Of a stretch of DNA of 9,213 nt, positions 1 to 6,632 are shown one piece after another. A model generated the notes under the pieces. The model searched no databases and had not been told where the DNA came from. It saw only the letters and a program-made list of their open reading frames with translations. Each line of letters begins with the position of its first letter. Position 1 is the first letter of the stretch. This stretch comes from Acidobacteriaceae bacterium (GTDB lineage: Bacteria; Acidobacteriota; Terriglobia; Terriglobales; Acidobacteriaceae): assembly GCA_025929125.1 (NCBI GenBank), contig JAICMT010000037.1:1-9213 (forward strand), in the 5' to 3' direction. Position numbers and translations under genes: made by a program.

Positions 1-1382
1 ACCTCAGGCGCCTTGACGATGGTGCCGAGCAGGCGCGGGCAACGGTCGGCTGAGGCCTGCTTCAGATCGGCGAAGCGGCCCTTCACGTCTGCCCCGAAGA
101 TGGTGCTGGTCCACTCGGAGTTCCGGAAGTCCTCAATCGCGGTGTAGATGTTGTCCGGGAGATAGCGCTCGGCCTGGCGAAGATTCTTGATCTTCGCAGT
201 CTCACCGGCGAGGCCGGTCTTGAAGATGGAGTAGAGCACCATGTACGGGTTCGCATCCGGCGCCACGGAGCGGACCTCCACACGCGACGACTTCTCATTG
301 CCGATGGGAATGCGGATCATGGAGCCGCGATCGACGGCAGAAGCCTTGATCTGGTTCGGCGCCTCGAAGTGCGGGTCCAGGCGACGATAGGCGTTGACGC
401 TGGAGTTCATGATCAGGCAGAGATCGAGGCCATGACTGAGGATGCGGTCCACAAACTGCCATGCCGACTTGGAGATCTTCTCTTCGCCCTTGGGATCCCA
501 GAAGAGGTTCTTGGAGCCCTTGGAGACGGAGATATTAGTGTGCATGCCGGAACCGTTGACACCGACAACCGGCTTGGGGAGGAAGCTGGCGGTCATCCCC
601 ATCTGGGTGGCGACGGTGCGGCAGATCAGCTTGTAGAGCTGGATCTGGTCGGCTGCAGCGACAACCTCGCCGTAGCCGTAGTTGATCTCGAACTGCGAGG
701 GCGCAACCTCGGGGTGGTCCTTCTCGTTCTGGAAGCCCATGGCGCGCTGGACTTCAGCGGTGGCATCGATGAACTCGCGTAGTGGATCGCCCGGAAGCGA
801 ATGATAGTAGCCGCCAGTGTTGACGTACTCGAACGCTGCGGTCTCGTGGAATTTTCGCTCTGCATCGATACCGTCGAAGAGGAAGCCTTCGATCTCATTC
901 GCGGCATTCAGGGTGTAGCCGTTCTTGTCAAACATCTCCTGCGAGAACTGCTTGAGCACGCCACGCATATCGGCGCTGTAGGTGCCGCCGTTCTTGTCGA
1001 TGACTTCGCCGAAGACAAGGACCTTGCCCGGTCCAAAGATGTCCGCCGGCGCCCAGTAGAAGGCGCTCCAGTCGATGCCGAGACGCAGATCGCTCTCGCG
1101 CTGTGCCGTGAAGCCGCGGATGGAAGAGCCGTCGAAGGTGAGGTTATCCCAGCTTTTTACGAGGAACTTCTTATCGTAGTCGAGCATGTGCAGACGGCCT
1201 TCGAGATCGCTGAACAGGACGGTGACTGCCTTGATGCGGTTCTCGTCGGTGAGGTACTTCAGCCGCTCTTCCTGGATGACATCGGGGGCGACGCGGTTCT
1301 TCCGCTGTTCCTTCGCCTTGAGGTTCAGGTCTTCCAGCTCCGGATACGAAAGCTCGAGAAAATCACGATAATCGCTCGCCAT
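1..1382 (-). CDS. glnA: Glutamine synthetase, type I-like (C-terminal end cut by window edge)
   Basis: Cytoplasmic enzyme that makes glutamine from glutamate, ammonia and ATP. The frame is open for 460 codons from ATG at 1382 to the left edge; probably only a few residues are missing. Visible family motifs are DGSSIRGF (residues 84-91, beta-grasp/active-site loop), the metal-site strand EIEGFLFD, EVAPSQFEI, NGSGMHTN (276-283, ATP/glutamate site), the FEAP flap glutamate (E340), IRIP, and RVEVRS with E369 and R371. The start is supported by AAGGAG at 1392-1387, 4 nt before the ATG. Oddities: the segment after DANPYM is about 14 residues shorter than in E. coli GlnA and lacks the NLYDLP tyrosine used for adenylylation. 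The usual IEGF/IGGW is IRGF. Activity control by GlnE-type adenylylation is therefore unlikely. The gene is divergent from pdaD. Identity as a glutamine synthetase family member is certain; true GlnA activity rather than a GlnA-like gamma-glutamyl ligase is very likely, because the ammonia and glutamate site residues look intact. Confidence 0.93.
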   Translation of the reverse strand, partial: MASDYRDFLELSYPELEDLNLKAKEQRKNRVAPDVIQEERLKYLTDENRIKAVTVLFSDLEGRLHMLDYDKKFLVKSWDNLTFDGSSIRGFTAQRESDLRLGIDWSAFYWAPADIFGPGKVLVFGEVIDKNGGTYSADMRGVLKQFSQEMFDKNGYTLNAANEIEGFLFDGIDAERKFHETAAFEYVNTGGYYHSLPGDPLREFIDATAEVQRAMGFQNEKDHPEVAPSQFEINYGYGEVVAAADQIQLYKLICRTVATQMGMTASFLPKPVVGVNGSGMHTNISVSKGSKNLFWDPKGEEKISKSAWQFVDRILSHGLDLCLIMNSSVNAYRRLDPHFEAPNQIKASAVDRGSMIRIPIGNEKSSRVEVRSVAPDANPYMVLYSIFKTGLAGETAKIKNLRQAERYLPDNIYTAIEDFRNSEWTSTIFGADVKGRFADLKQASADRCPRLLGTIVKAPE

Positions 1383-1395
1383 GAGACTCCTTGCA

Positions 1396-1464
1396 ATTTG
1401 GGAAGTAGATAGAGGCTAGACCTGTGCCTGCGCGCAACCGTAGGTTATGCGGATGATTTGGGAA
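1396..1464. repeat. Direct repeat ATTTGGGAA, two copies 60 bp apart
   Basis: ATTTGGGAA occurs at 1396-1404 and again at 1456-1464 (TTCCCAAAT read toward glnA). The copies flank the sigma-54-like element and are spaced 60 bp start to start, a little under six helical turns. They could be operator half-sites for one regulator, or chance. Confidence 0.35.
1414..1429 (-). promoter_or_regulatory. Possible sigma-54 (-24/-12) promoter of glnA
   Basis: On the minus strand the element reads AGGCACAGGTCTAGCC. It has the obligatory GG and GC dinucleotides exactly 10 nt apart, as in TGGCACG-N4-TTGCW, with 5 of 6 matches in the -24 block and 3 of 5 in the -12 block. Transcription would start near 1404, giving a leader of about 22 nt that ends in the AAGGAG site of glnA. 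Sigma-54 control of glnA is known in other bacteria; its use here is inference from one imperfect match, and no enhancer site was recognised. Confidence 0.3.
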
Positions 1465-1630
1465 CGGACAGGAGCAGTTGTCGCCTATCCATCCAAAAAT
1501 AACAGAGATTCGGCAAATTTCGGAGAGGATTCCGGAATTCCGCCCCAAAATCGAGGGCTGAAACTAGGAGAGCGCGAGTGAAGCGTGGACCATAAGAACG
1601 CAACTTTGCCTGCGGGCCTCGACCGAGAGT

Positions 1631-1659
1631 GTGAAAACATCCTCCGTTTGCATTATGGT
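1631..1659 (+). promoter_or_regulatory. Candidate sigma-70-type promoter for pdaD
   Basis: GTGAAA at 1631-1636 matches the -35 consensus at 4 of 6 positions. TATGGT at 1654-1659 matches the -10 consensus at 4 of 6 positions. The spacer is the ideal 17 bp. The start would be near 1666, giving a leader of about 77 nt. It is the best pair found by eye, but not strong. Confidence 0.3.
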
Positions 1660-1680
1660 AGTTTCTCGCTTCATTCTGCC

Positions 1681-1701
1681 GCCCGAAGGTCGGAACCGGG
1701 C
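1681..1701 (+). other. Small hairpin in the presumed pdaD leader
   Basis: GCCCG (1681-1685) can pair with CGGGC (1697-1701) around an 11-nt loop. It lies about 40 nt before the pdaD start, with no T run after it, so it is not a terminator. It may affect leader folding or may be chance in GC-rich DNA. Confidence 0.2.
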
Positions 1702-1742
1702 AGCATCCAATCATTGCCGAACTTTGACCGCTGATCAGGGGG

Positions 1743-2312
1743 ATGAAATTGGGAAAGAACATGGTTCCGACGCGCCTCTTCTTTACGAAGGGCGTTGGCA
1801 AGCATAAGGAGCGGCTGACCTCGTTTGAGCTTGCTCTGCGGGATGCGGGAATCGCGGCACAAAACCTGGTTCGGGTGTCTTCGATCTTCCCACCCCATTG
1901 CAAGCTGATTCCGCGAAAGGAAGGCCTGCGGTATCTGCATCCCGGCGAGGTGGTGTTTGCGGTGGTCGCCGAGAACTCGACCCGCGAGCCGCACCGGTTG
2001 CTGGCGAGCTCGATTGGCGTGGCGATTCCTTCGGACCGTTCCGCGTACGGATATCTCTCCGAGCACCACAGCTTCGGCGAGACCGAGGACCAGGCAGGAG
2101 ATTACGCCGAAGAGCTTGCAGCGGAGATGCTGGCGACGACACTGGACGTCGACTTCGACCCGGATAAGAGCTGGGATGAAAAGAAGGAAATCTACCGGAT
2201 CTCCAATAAGATTGTACGTACGGCTAACGTCACACAGTCCGCGGTCGGTCATAAGCATGGGCTGTGGACGACGACGATCGCCGCCGCCATTCTCATCTTC
2301 GACGACAAATAA
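1743..2312 (+). CDS. pdaD: Pyruvoyl-dependent arginine decarboxylase
   Basis: Decarboxylates arginine to agmatine, the first step of the agmatine route to putrescine, using a self-made pyruvoyl group instead of pyridoxal phosphate. The 189-residue protein matches the family in full. The self-cleavage motif VSSIFPP sits at residues 45-51, so cleavage between S46 and S47 would give a beta chain (1-46) and an alpha chain whose S47 becomes the pyruvoyl group. The [12 protein letters not shown] segment carries E107, probably the conserved catalytic glutamate of the family. The C-terminal half ends in an alternating hydrophobic strand ([11 protein letters not shown]). The start is not certain: ATG at 1743 follows AGGGGG with no spacing, while Met7 (1761) has GGGAAAG 3 nt before it; either leaves the active protein intact. 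The gene is followed after 72 bp by aguB, which acts two steps later. No agmatine deiminase gene is adjacent. Some homologues have been tied to arginine-dependent acid resistance, an alternative role. Confidence 0.93.
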   Translation: MKLGKNMVPTRLFFTKGVGKHKERLTSFELALRDAGIAAQNLVRVSSIFPPHCKLIPRKEGLRYLHPGEVVFAVVAENSTREPHRLLASSIGVAIPSDRSAYGYLSEHHSFGETEDQAGDYAEELAAEMLATTLDVDFDPDKSWDEKKEIYRISNKIVRTANVTQSAVGHKHGLWTTTIAAAILIFDDK

Positions 2313-2332
2313 CACGAGTTTGCGAAGACGTG

Positions 2333-2360
2333 AGGCGCCGGCGAAGAGCCCGCGCCTTTT
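2333..2360 (+). terminator. Terminator- or attenuator-like hairpin between pdaD and aguB
   Basis: AGGCGC (2333-2338) pairs with GCGCCT (2352-2357). After one C/C mismatch, GGC (2340-2342) pairs with GCC (2348-2350) around the loop GAAGA. A run TTTT (2357-2360) then CTCTT follows. This is the shape of a Rho-independent terminator. It ends only 8 nt before the aguB ribosome binding site, so it could end the pdaD transcript, lower read-through into aguB, or stabilise the 3' end of a processed message. Confidence 0.6.
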
Positions 2361-2368
2361 CTCTTGCT

Positions 2369-2374
2369 CAAGGA
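2369..2374 (+). promoter_or_regulatory. Ribosome binding site that fixes the aguB start
   Basis: AAGGAG lies 10 nt before ATG at 2385. A longer reading from TTG at 2364 would put this site inside the coding region, so the ATG is preferred. Confidence 0.8.
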
Positions 2375-2384
2375 GTTTCCCAGA

Positions 2385-3356
2385 ATGCCAGCAGCAAAGA
2401 CCCGAGTCGCATTGATCCAGATGGCGTGCGCCCCCTCCACCGAGCAGAACCTGGACCACGCGTGCGAGATGGTGCGCGAGGCGGCCCGCGGAGGAGCACA
2501 GCTGATCTGCCTGCCGGAGCTGTTCCGGGCTCAGTATTTCTGTCAGCGCGAGGACCACGCGCTGTTCGCGCTCGCGGAACCGATCCCCGGGCCTTCCACC
2601 GCCCGGCTCGGGGCGACTGTGCGGGAAGAGAAGATTACGCTGATCGCGAGCCTGTTTGAGCGCCGCGCGCCCGGGCTCTACCACAACACCGCAGCCATTC
2701 TGGACCACGCCAGCAATGGGGTCGACCTGATTGCGGGGATCTACCGCAAGATGCACATCCCGGACGATCCGCTGTACTACGAAAAGTTCTATTTCACTCC
2801 CGGGGACCTCGGCTTCCGCTCCATCGCCACCAGCCAGGGTCCCGTAGGGACGCTGGTCTGCTGGGACCAGTGGTATCCGGAGGCTGCCCGGCTGACCTCA
2901 CTCGCAGGTGCCGGAATCCTGTTCTATCCCACCGCGATTGGCTGGCACCCGGGAGAGAAGGCAGAGTTTGGCGAGGCGCAGTACTCAGCCTGGCAGACCA
3001 TGCAGCGGGCGCATGCGATCGCGAACGGCGTCTTCGTGTGTGCGGTGAACCGCCTAGGCCACGAGCATGGCGATGTGGTGCTGAAGGATGCCGAGGGAGC
3101 CACGCAGGAGATAGCCGGGCCAGGAGACCACACGCCCGCTTCGGGCCTCGAGTTCTGGGGTGGCAGCTTTATCGCCGATCCGTTCGGTCGCGTGATTGCC
3201 CAGGGCTCCCATGGCCAGGAGGAGATCCTGACTGCAGAACTGGATCCTGCGTTGATTGAGGTGACACGCCAGCATTGGCCGTTCCTGCGCGACCGCCGGG
3301 TGGATGCATACAGCGCAATCACGAGCCGGTTCATCGACACCCCATTCCGGCAGTGA
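2385..3356 (+). CDS. aguB: N-carbamoylputrescine amidase (nitrilase superfamily)
   Basis: Hydrolyses N-carbamoylputrescine to putrescine, ammonia and CO2, the last step of the arginine-agmatine route; a cytoplasmic enzyme. The 323-residue protein shows the carbon-nitrogen hydrolase fold and the complete Glu-Lys-Cys triad: E45 in LICLPELF, K122 in GIYRKMHIPDD and C159 in LVCWDQWYPEAAR. The KMHIPDDPLYYEKFYFTPGD and CWDQWYPEAAR stretches are typical of carbamoylputrescine amidases rather than nitrilases, beta-ureidopropionases or omega-amidases, which makes the substrate call fairly firm. Length is close to the roughly 290-300 residues usual for the family. The start is set by AAGGAG at 2369-2374. 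It is co-oriented with pdaD but separated by a terminator-like hairpin, so the two may be expressed unequally. Its stop lies 13 bp from the stop of the convergent tadC. Confidence 0.92.
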   Translation: MPAAKTRVALIQMACAPSTEQNLDHACEMVREAARGGAQLICLPELFRAQYFCQREDHALFALAEPIPGPSTARLGATVREEKITLIASLFERRAPGLYHNTAAILDHASNGVDLIAGIYRKMHIPDDPLYYEKFYFTPGDLGFRSIATSQGPVGTLVCWDQWYPEAARLTSLAGAGILFYPTAIGWHPGEKAEFGEAQYSAWQTMQRAHAIANGVFVCAVNRLGHEHGDVVLKDAEGATQEIAGPGDHTPASGLEFWGGSFIADPFGRVIAQGSHGQEEILTAELDPALIEVTRQHWPFLRDRRVDAYSAITSRFIDTPFRQ

Positions 3357-3369
3357 GGCGCTCTCGAGC

Positions 3370-4272
3370 TTAGTGCAATGTGCCGCTCATCCCGCGCATG
3401 ATGCTCAGGATGGCCGGCGCCAGAATAACGATAAACATGCAGGGAAAGATGAACAGCACCAACGGGAAGATGATCTTTACGGTCGTCTTGGCCGCCATCT
3501 GCTCGGCAATCTGCTTGCGCTTCAGCCGAATGCCGTCGGCGAAGCCGCTGAGGGCACGGGCGATGGGAGTGCCGAAGCGCTCGGTCTGCAACAGCATGGC
3601 CGCGAATGAGTCGATGTCCTCCAACTCGCTTCGCTTCGCCATGTCCATCCAAGCCTGAATGCGCGGCTTGCCGGCGCGCTGCTCACGGTTGATCTGCAGC
3701 AACTCTTCCGTGATCTGAGGATGGCTGATGCCCAACTCCTGTCCCACACGCAACAGCGCCTGATCAATACCAAGCCCAGCGTCAACGCAGATGACAAGTA
3801 GATCGACGGCGTCTGGGATACTCCTACGGATACGCTCCCGGCGTCGCTTGATCAGTCGCGTGAGCACGACGTTTGGCGCGATGAAGCCGATCGCCGGTAG
3901 AGCCGTGACCCAGAGCATCTGCATGTACGGGATCATCAACCCGGCGACCAGGCCAAGGAGCGGAATCAGGAAGCGGGCAGCGTTGTAAACATCAATGGCA
4001 AGCGGTCCTTTATATCCGGCATTGGCGAGCCGCTTCGGCAGCTCATCGGATTCCGAGAATCCAAGCTTCGCCCGAACGCGCTGCACGAGAGTGAGCAACC
4101 TGCGCCAGATGTCCCGGGTACGCGGAAGCTCGCGCTGCACCTCGCGGCGGCGGATCACCATCTCCTGAAGGCGCTGCCCGGTGGCGCGTACCCGTCTCGT
4201 TGCGAGGAACCAGTAGGCCGTGATCGTGCCAAAGAACACGGTAGGCGCGAGCGTGATGTAGAGAAGATTCAC
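3370..4272 (-). CDS. tadC: Tad pilus inner-membrane platform protein TadC
   Basis: One of two T2SF-domain proteins that form the inner-membrane platform of the Tad (type IVc) pilus and are acted on by the CpaF ATPase. With the GTG start at 4272 the protein has 300 residues. There is a membrane segment near residues 3-24, then a basic cytoplasmic stretch. Two close segments follow near 101-118 and 120-138, then the T2SF domain from about 152 (IPDAVDLLVICVDAGLGIDQ), and a C-terminal membrane segment near 265-291. The GTG is preferred over the upstream in-frame ATG at 4326, which would overlap tadB by 44 bp and add a polar Ser-rich tail before the first membrane segment. GAGGTG stands 6 nt before the GTG and overlaps the tadB stop, so translation is probably coupled. 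It is the last gene of the operon; no tadD-like lipoprotein gene follows. Confidence 0.9.
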   Translation of the reverse strand: MNLLYITLAPTVFFGTITAYWFLATRRVRATGQRLQEMVIRRREVQRELPRTRDIWRRLLTLVQRVRAKLGFSESDELPKRLANAGYKGPLAIDVYNAARFLIPLLGLVAGLMIPYMQMLWVTALPAIGFIAPNVVLTRLIKRRRERIRRSIPDAVDLLVICVDAGLGIDQALLRVGQELGISHPQITEELLQINREQRAGKPRIQAWMDMAKRSELEDIDSFAAMLLQTERFGTPIARALSGFADGIRLKRKQIAEQMAAKTTVKIIFPLVLFIFPCMFIVILAPAILSIMRGMSGTLH

Positions 4273-4278
4273 TGCAGC

Positions 4279-4284
4279 CACCTC
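4279..4284 (-). promoter_or_regulatory. Ribosome binding site that decides the tadC start
   Basis: GAGGTG on the minus strand overlaps the tadB TGA stop (4285-4283) and is 6 nt from GTG at 4272. It supports the short start and coupled translation. Confidence 0.65.
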
Positions 4285-5248
4285 AGACTTGAATGTTGAC
4301 GATGCGCTTGATGAAGAACGCTCCAATGGTGATGAGCCCTACACCGGCGTACATCAGATCCCTGCCGACGGGGTCGTGAAACAGAACATCCGAATAGCCG
4401 GGGCTGACGATGTTGATCAACACCAGCATGACAACCGGCAGCAGTCCCAGAATCCAGCCCGTGAGTCTGCCCTGGGCGGTCCGCGTACGGACTTCACCCT
4501 CAATTCGGATACGCTCGCGAATCACGTGAGAGGCGCGGCTGAGGATCTCCGTCAGATCGCCTCCGGTCTCCTTCTGCACGAGAATCGCCGTAATAAAAAA
4601 CTGGAGATCGCGCGAAGGGACACGATCGCCCATCTGCAGCAGGGCATCGCGGAATTGCAGTCCAAGTCGCTGCTGTTGGTAGACCTGGACAAACTCAAAC
4701 GCTAGCGGTTCGGGTGCCTGCTGACCGATGATCTCAATGGACGAGCCGACCGAGTGTCCGGCTACGAGGCAGCGAGCCATCAGGTCGATGGCGTCCGGCA
4801 GCGCTGCATTGAAGGCCTTGAGGCGCCTGCTGCGCTTGAAGCGGAATACGATGCCTGGCAGGATTGCGCCGGGCAACAGGCCGAGACAGCCAATCCAGAG
4901 CGTGCGGGAGAACGACAGCGCCAGCAGCCCGGTCACAACAGCACCGATCGCGCTGGCAAGGACAAAACCGCTGAGGCTCATATTGCTGTTCGCATGCAGC
5001 AGGAGCTGTTGTATGTTCCTGGCTGGCCCATAGCGCTCAAGCAATTGCTCGAACGATTCCATATATCCCCAGGGCTCTTCCTTTTCCAGGTCGGTATCGA
5101 GTGCACCACTGGCAACCTGGATCGACTTTCTAATGTTGGCGAGCCGCTGCGTGGTCACTTTGCTGGTCGCCTGCGCGCGCACGACGGGAAGCAGCATAAC
5201 AAGGCTGAGAACGAAGGCGCCGGTGAACAACCACCCCATATGCTCCAC
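4283..5248 (-). CDS. tadB: Tad pilus inner-membrane platform protein TadB
   Basis: Partner of TadC in the inner-membrane platform that receives pilin subunits during Tad pilus assembly. The 321-residue protein has an N-terminal membrane segment (about 5-23) and a charged cytoplasmic stretch. Two adjacent membrane segments lie near 94-113 and 117-135. The T2SF domain begins near 149 (ALPDAIDLMARCLVAGHSVG) and includes the KETGGDL motif typical of the family. Two C-terminal membrane segments lie near 264-282 and 298-314. The start is GTG at 5248, 9 nt after GGAGG (5262-5258), a site embedded in the last codons of cpaF. ATG at 5239 is a possible second choice but is too far from that site. The cpaF stop is only 4 nt upstream, so coupled translation is likely. 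The TadB/TadC assignment rests on order and length as well as on the shared domain. Confidence 0.91.
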   Translation of the reverse strand: MEHMGWLFTGAFVLSLVMLLPVVRAQATSKVTTQRLANIRKSIQVASGALDTDLEKEEPWGYMESFEQLLERYGPARNIQQLLLHANSNMSLSGFVLASAIGAVVTGLLALSFSRTLWIGCLGLLPGAILPGIVFRFKRSRRLKAFNAALPDAIDLMARCLVAGHSVGSSIEIIGQQAPEPLAFEFVQVYQQQRLGLQFRDALLQMGDRVPSRDLQFFITAILVQKETGGDLTEILSRASHVIRERIRIEGEVRTRTAQGRLTGWILGLLPVVMLVLINIVSPGYSDVLFHDPVGRDLMYAGVGLITIGAFFIKRIVNIQV

Positions 5249-5252
5249 GAAA

Positions 5253-6611
5253 CTAGACCTCCACCGACTGATCCAGAAGATTCACCCCGAGAGGTATGCC
5301 GGCTGCCTTCAGCCGATCTGCGAACTTGGGCACGATACCCGTGGAGTGGAAGCGTCCTTTCACGGCTCCGGTGGGTCCAAGCCCCTGCTTTTCGAACAGG
5401 AAGATATCCTGCAGGCTCACCACCTCTCCGCTGGTGCCAGTGACCTCGGTGATGTGGGTGACCCGGCGGGTGCCGTCTGACATGCGAGATGCCTGGACAA
5501 TAACGTCGACTGCGGAGGCGATCTGAGCGCGGATCGCCTTTTCCGGCAGCGTGATGCTGCCCATCATGGCCATGGTTTCGATGCGAGCAATGGCATCGCG
5601 CGGATTGTTGGCATGGATGGTGGTGATGGAGCCATCGTGGCCGGTGTTCATGGCCTGCAACATGTCCAGAGCCTCTTCGCCGCGCACCTCACCCAGGATG
5701 ATACGGTCCGGCCGCATGCGCAGGGCGTTGATGACAAGTTCGCGCTGCCGTACTGCACCCTTGCCTTCCAGGTTGGGCGGCCGGCACTCCAGCCGTGCCA
5801 CGTGCTCCTGCTTGATCTGGAGCTCGGCCGAGTCTTCGATGGTGACGATGCGCTCTGCCGCAGAGACAAAGCCGGAGAGCACGTTGAGCAGCGTCGTCTT
5901 GCCTGAGCCCGTTCCTCCGGAGACCACGATATTCAGCCGGGCGCGCACCGCAGCCCGCAACACCTCCAGCATCTGCGGCGTGAGCGCACGGAACCGCAGC
6001 AGGTCGTCGGAGCTGAGCGGGCTGGATCCAAAGCGCCGGATGGAAAGCAGCGGGCCGTCCACCGCGAGTGGAGGAATGACGATGTTAACGCGGGAGCCAT
6101 CCAGCAGACGGGCGTCGACCATGGGCGAAGACTCATCGATGCGCCGCCCGACTGCCGAGACAATCTTGTCGATGATGTGCATGAGGTGCGCTTCATCTTT
6201 GAAGACAATATCGGTCTTCTCAATGACGCCGCGCCGCTCCACGTACACCAGCTTGTGGGTGTTGACCAGAATGTCGCTGACGCTCGGGTCGTGTAGTAGG
6301 GGTTCGAGCGGTCCAAGCCCGAAGACCTCATCCAGGATGTCGTGCGCCAGGCGGTCGCGATCGGGCGCGCTGAGCGGAACACTCTGCTCGGCGAGCAGCT
6401 GCAGGATCACGGTGAGCAGCCGCTGGCGACCACCGATATCGTCGGCCTGAATGGCAGCGAGCTTTTCCAGGTCCATGCGCCGGATCAGCTCATGGTGGAG
6501 GGTCGTCTTCAGTGAGTGGCGCACCGTCTCGGTGAGTACAGTGGTGCTGCGTAGCTCCGGCACCACTTCCTGGCGTACCGGCTGCGACATATACATGGAC
6601 AGGTCAGACAT
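5253..6611 (-). CDS. cpaF: Tad/Flp pilus assembly ATPase CpaF (TadA)
   Basis: Hexameric type II/IV secretion-family ATPase that works at the inner face of the cytoplasmic membrane and drives pilus assembly through TadB and TadC. The 452-residue length is normal. An N-terminal helical region (about 1-100) leads to the [20 protein letters not shown] motif (98-117) characteristic of CpaF/VirB11-like ATPases. Walker A is GGTGSGKTT (232-240, K238), the TIEDSAEL Asp box is at 257-264, Walker B is [11 protein letters not shown] (303-313, E308), and the His box is TTIHANNP (330-337, H333). All catalytic motifs are intact. ATG at 6611 has GAGGA 3 nt before it, which is short; Met6 or Met8 are alternatives without effect on the domains. 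It lies 21 bp after cpaE and 4 bp before tadB. Confidence 0.96.
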   Translation of the reverse strand: MSDLSMYMSQPVRQEVVPELRSTTVLTETVRHSLKTTLHHELIRRMDLEKLAAIQADDIGGRQRLLTVILQLLAEQSVPLSAPDRDRLAHDILDEVFGLGPLEPLLHDPSVSDILVNTHKLVYVERRGVIEKTDIVFKDEAHLMHIIDKIVSAVGRRIDESSPMVDARLLDGSRVNIVIPPLAVDGPLLSIRRFGSSPLSSDDLLRFRALTPQMLEVLRAAVRARLNIVVSGGTGSGKTTLLNVLSGFVSAAERIVTIEDSAELQIKQEHVARLECRPPNLEGKGAVRQRELVINALRMRPDRIILGEVRGEEALDMLQAMNTGHDGSITTIHANNPRDAIARIETMAMMGSITLPEKAIRAQIASAVDVIVQASRMSDGTRRVTHITEVTGTSGEVVSLQDIFLFEKQGLGPTGAVKGRFHSTGIVPKFADRLKAAGIPLGVNLLDQSVEV

Positions 6612-6632
6612 GATTCCTCACCGTAGTTGCGG

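Larger units (their letters stand above)
1383..1742. other. Divergent intergenic region between glnA and pdaD
   Basis: This is the only gene-free stretch over 300 bp. It must carry the 5' regulatory DNA of both flanking genes. I see a sigma-54-like element facing glnA, a weak sigma-70-like element facing pdaD, a 9-bp direct repeat, a perfect 10-bp palindrome CGGAATTCCG at 1533-1542, and a small GC hairpin at 1681-1701. No small ORF with a convincing ribosome binding site, tRNA or recognisable riboswitch was seen. The middle part (about 1480-1630) holds no other structure I can name. Confidence 0.8.

Noticed and set aside
801..1412. Plus-strand frame of 203 codons opposite the 5' end of the glutamine synthetase
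   Set aside because: The opposing strand encodes conserved glutamine synthetase motifs throughout, and this frame has no domain signature.
1533..1542. Perfect palindrome CGGAATTCCG as an operator
   Set aside because: Ten bases only, not extended by flanking symmetry and not repeated nearby. It is compatible with chance, so it is mentioned only within the intergenic entry.
1671..2756. Long minus-strand reading frame (361 codons) across pdaD and the start of aguB
   Set aside because: It lies antisense to two clearly recognised enzymes and crosses their intergenic hairpin. Its translation is rich in Arg, Gly and Pro without domain motifs, as expected of a shadow frame in GC-rich DNA.
4273..4326. 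Longer tadC start at ATG 4326
   Set aside because: It would overlap tadB by 44 bp and add a polar Ser-rich head. GTG at 4272 has a well spaced GAGGTG site and begins at the first membrane segment.
5551..6450. Plus-strand frame of 299 codons inside cpaF
   Set aside because: Antisense to an ATPase with every catalytic motif intact. The product is a Ser/Arg-rich low-complexity sequence, so it is a codon-bias shadow.
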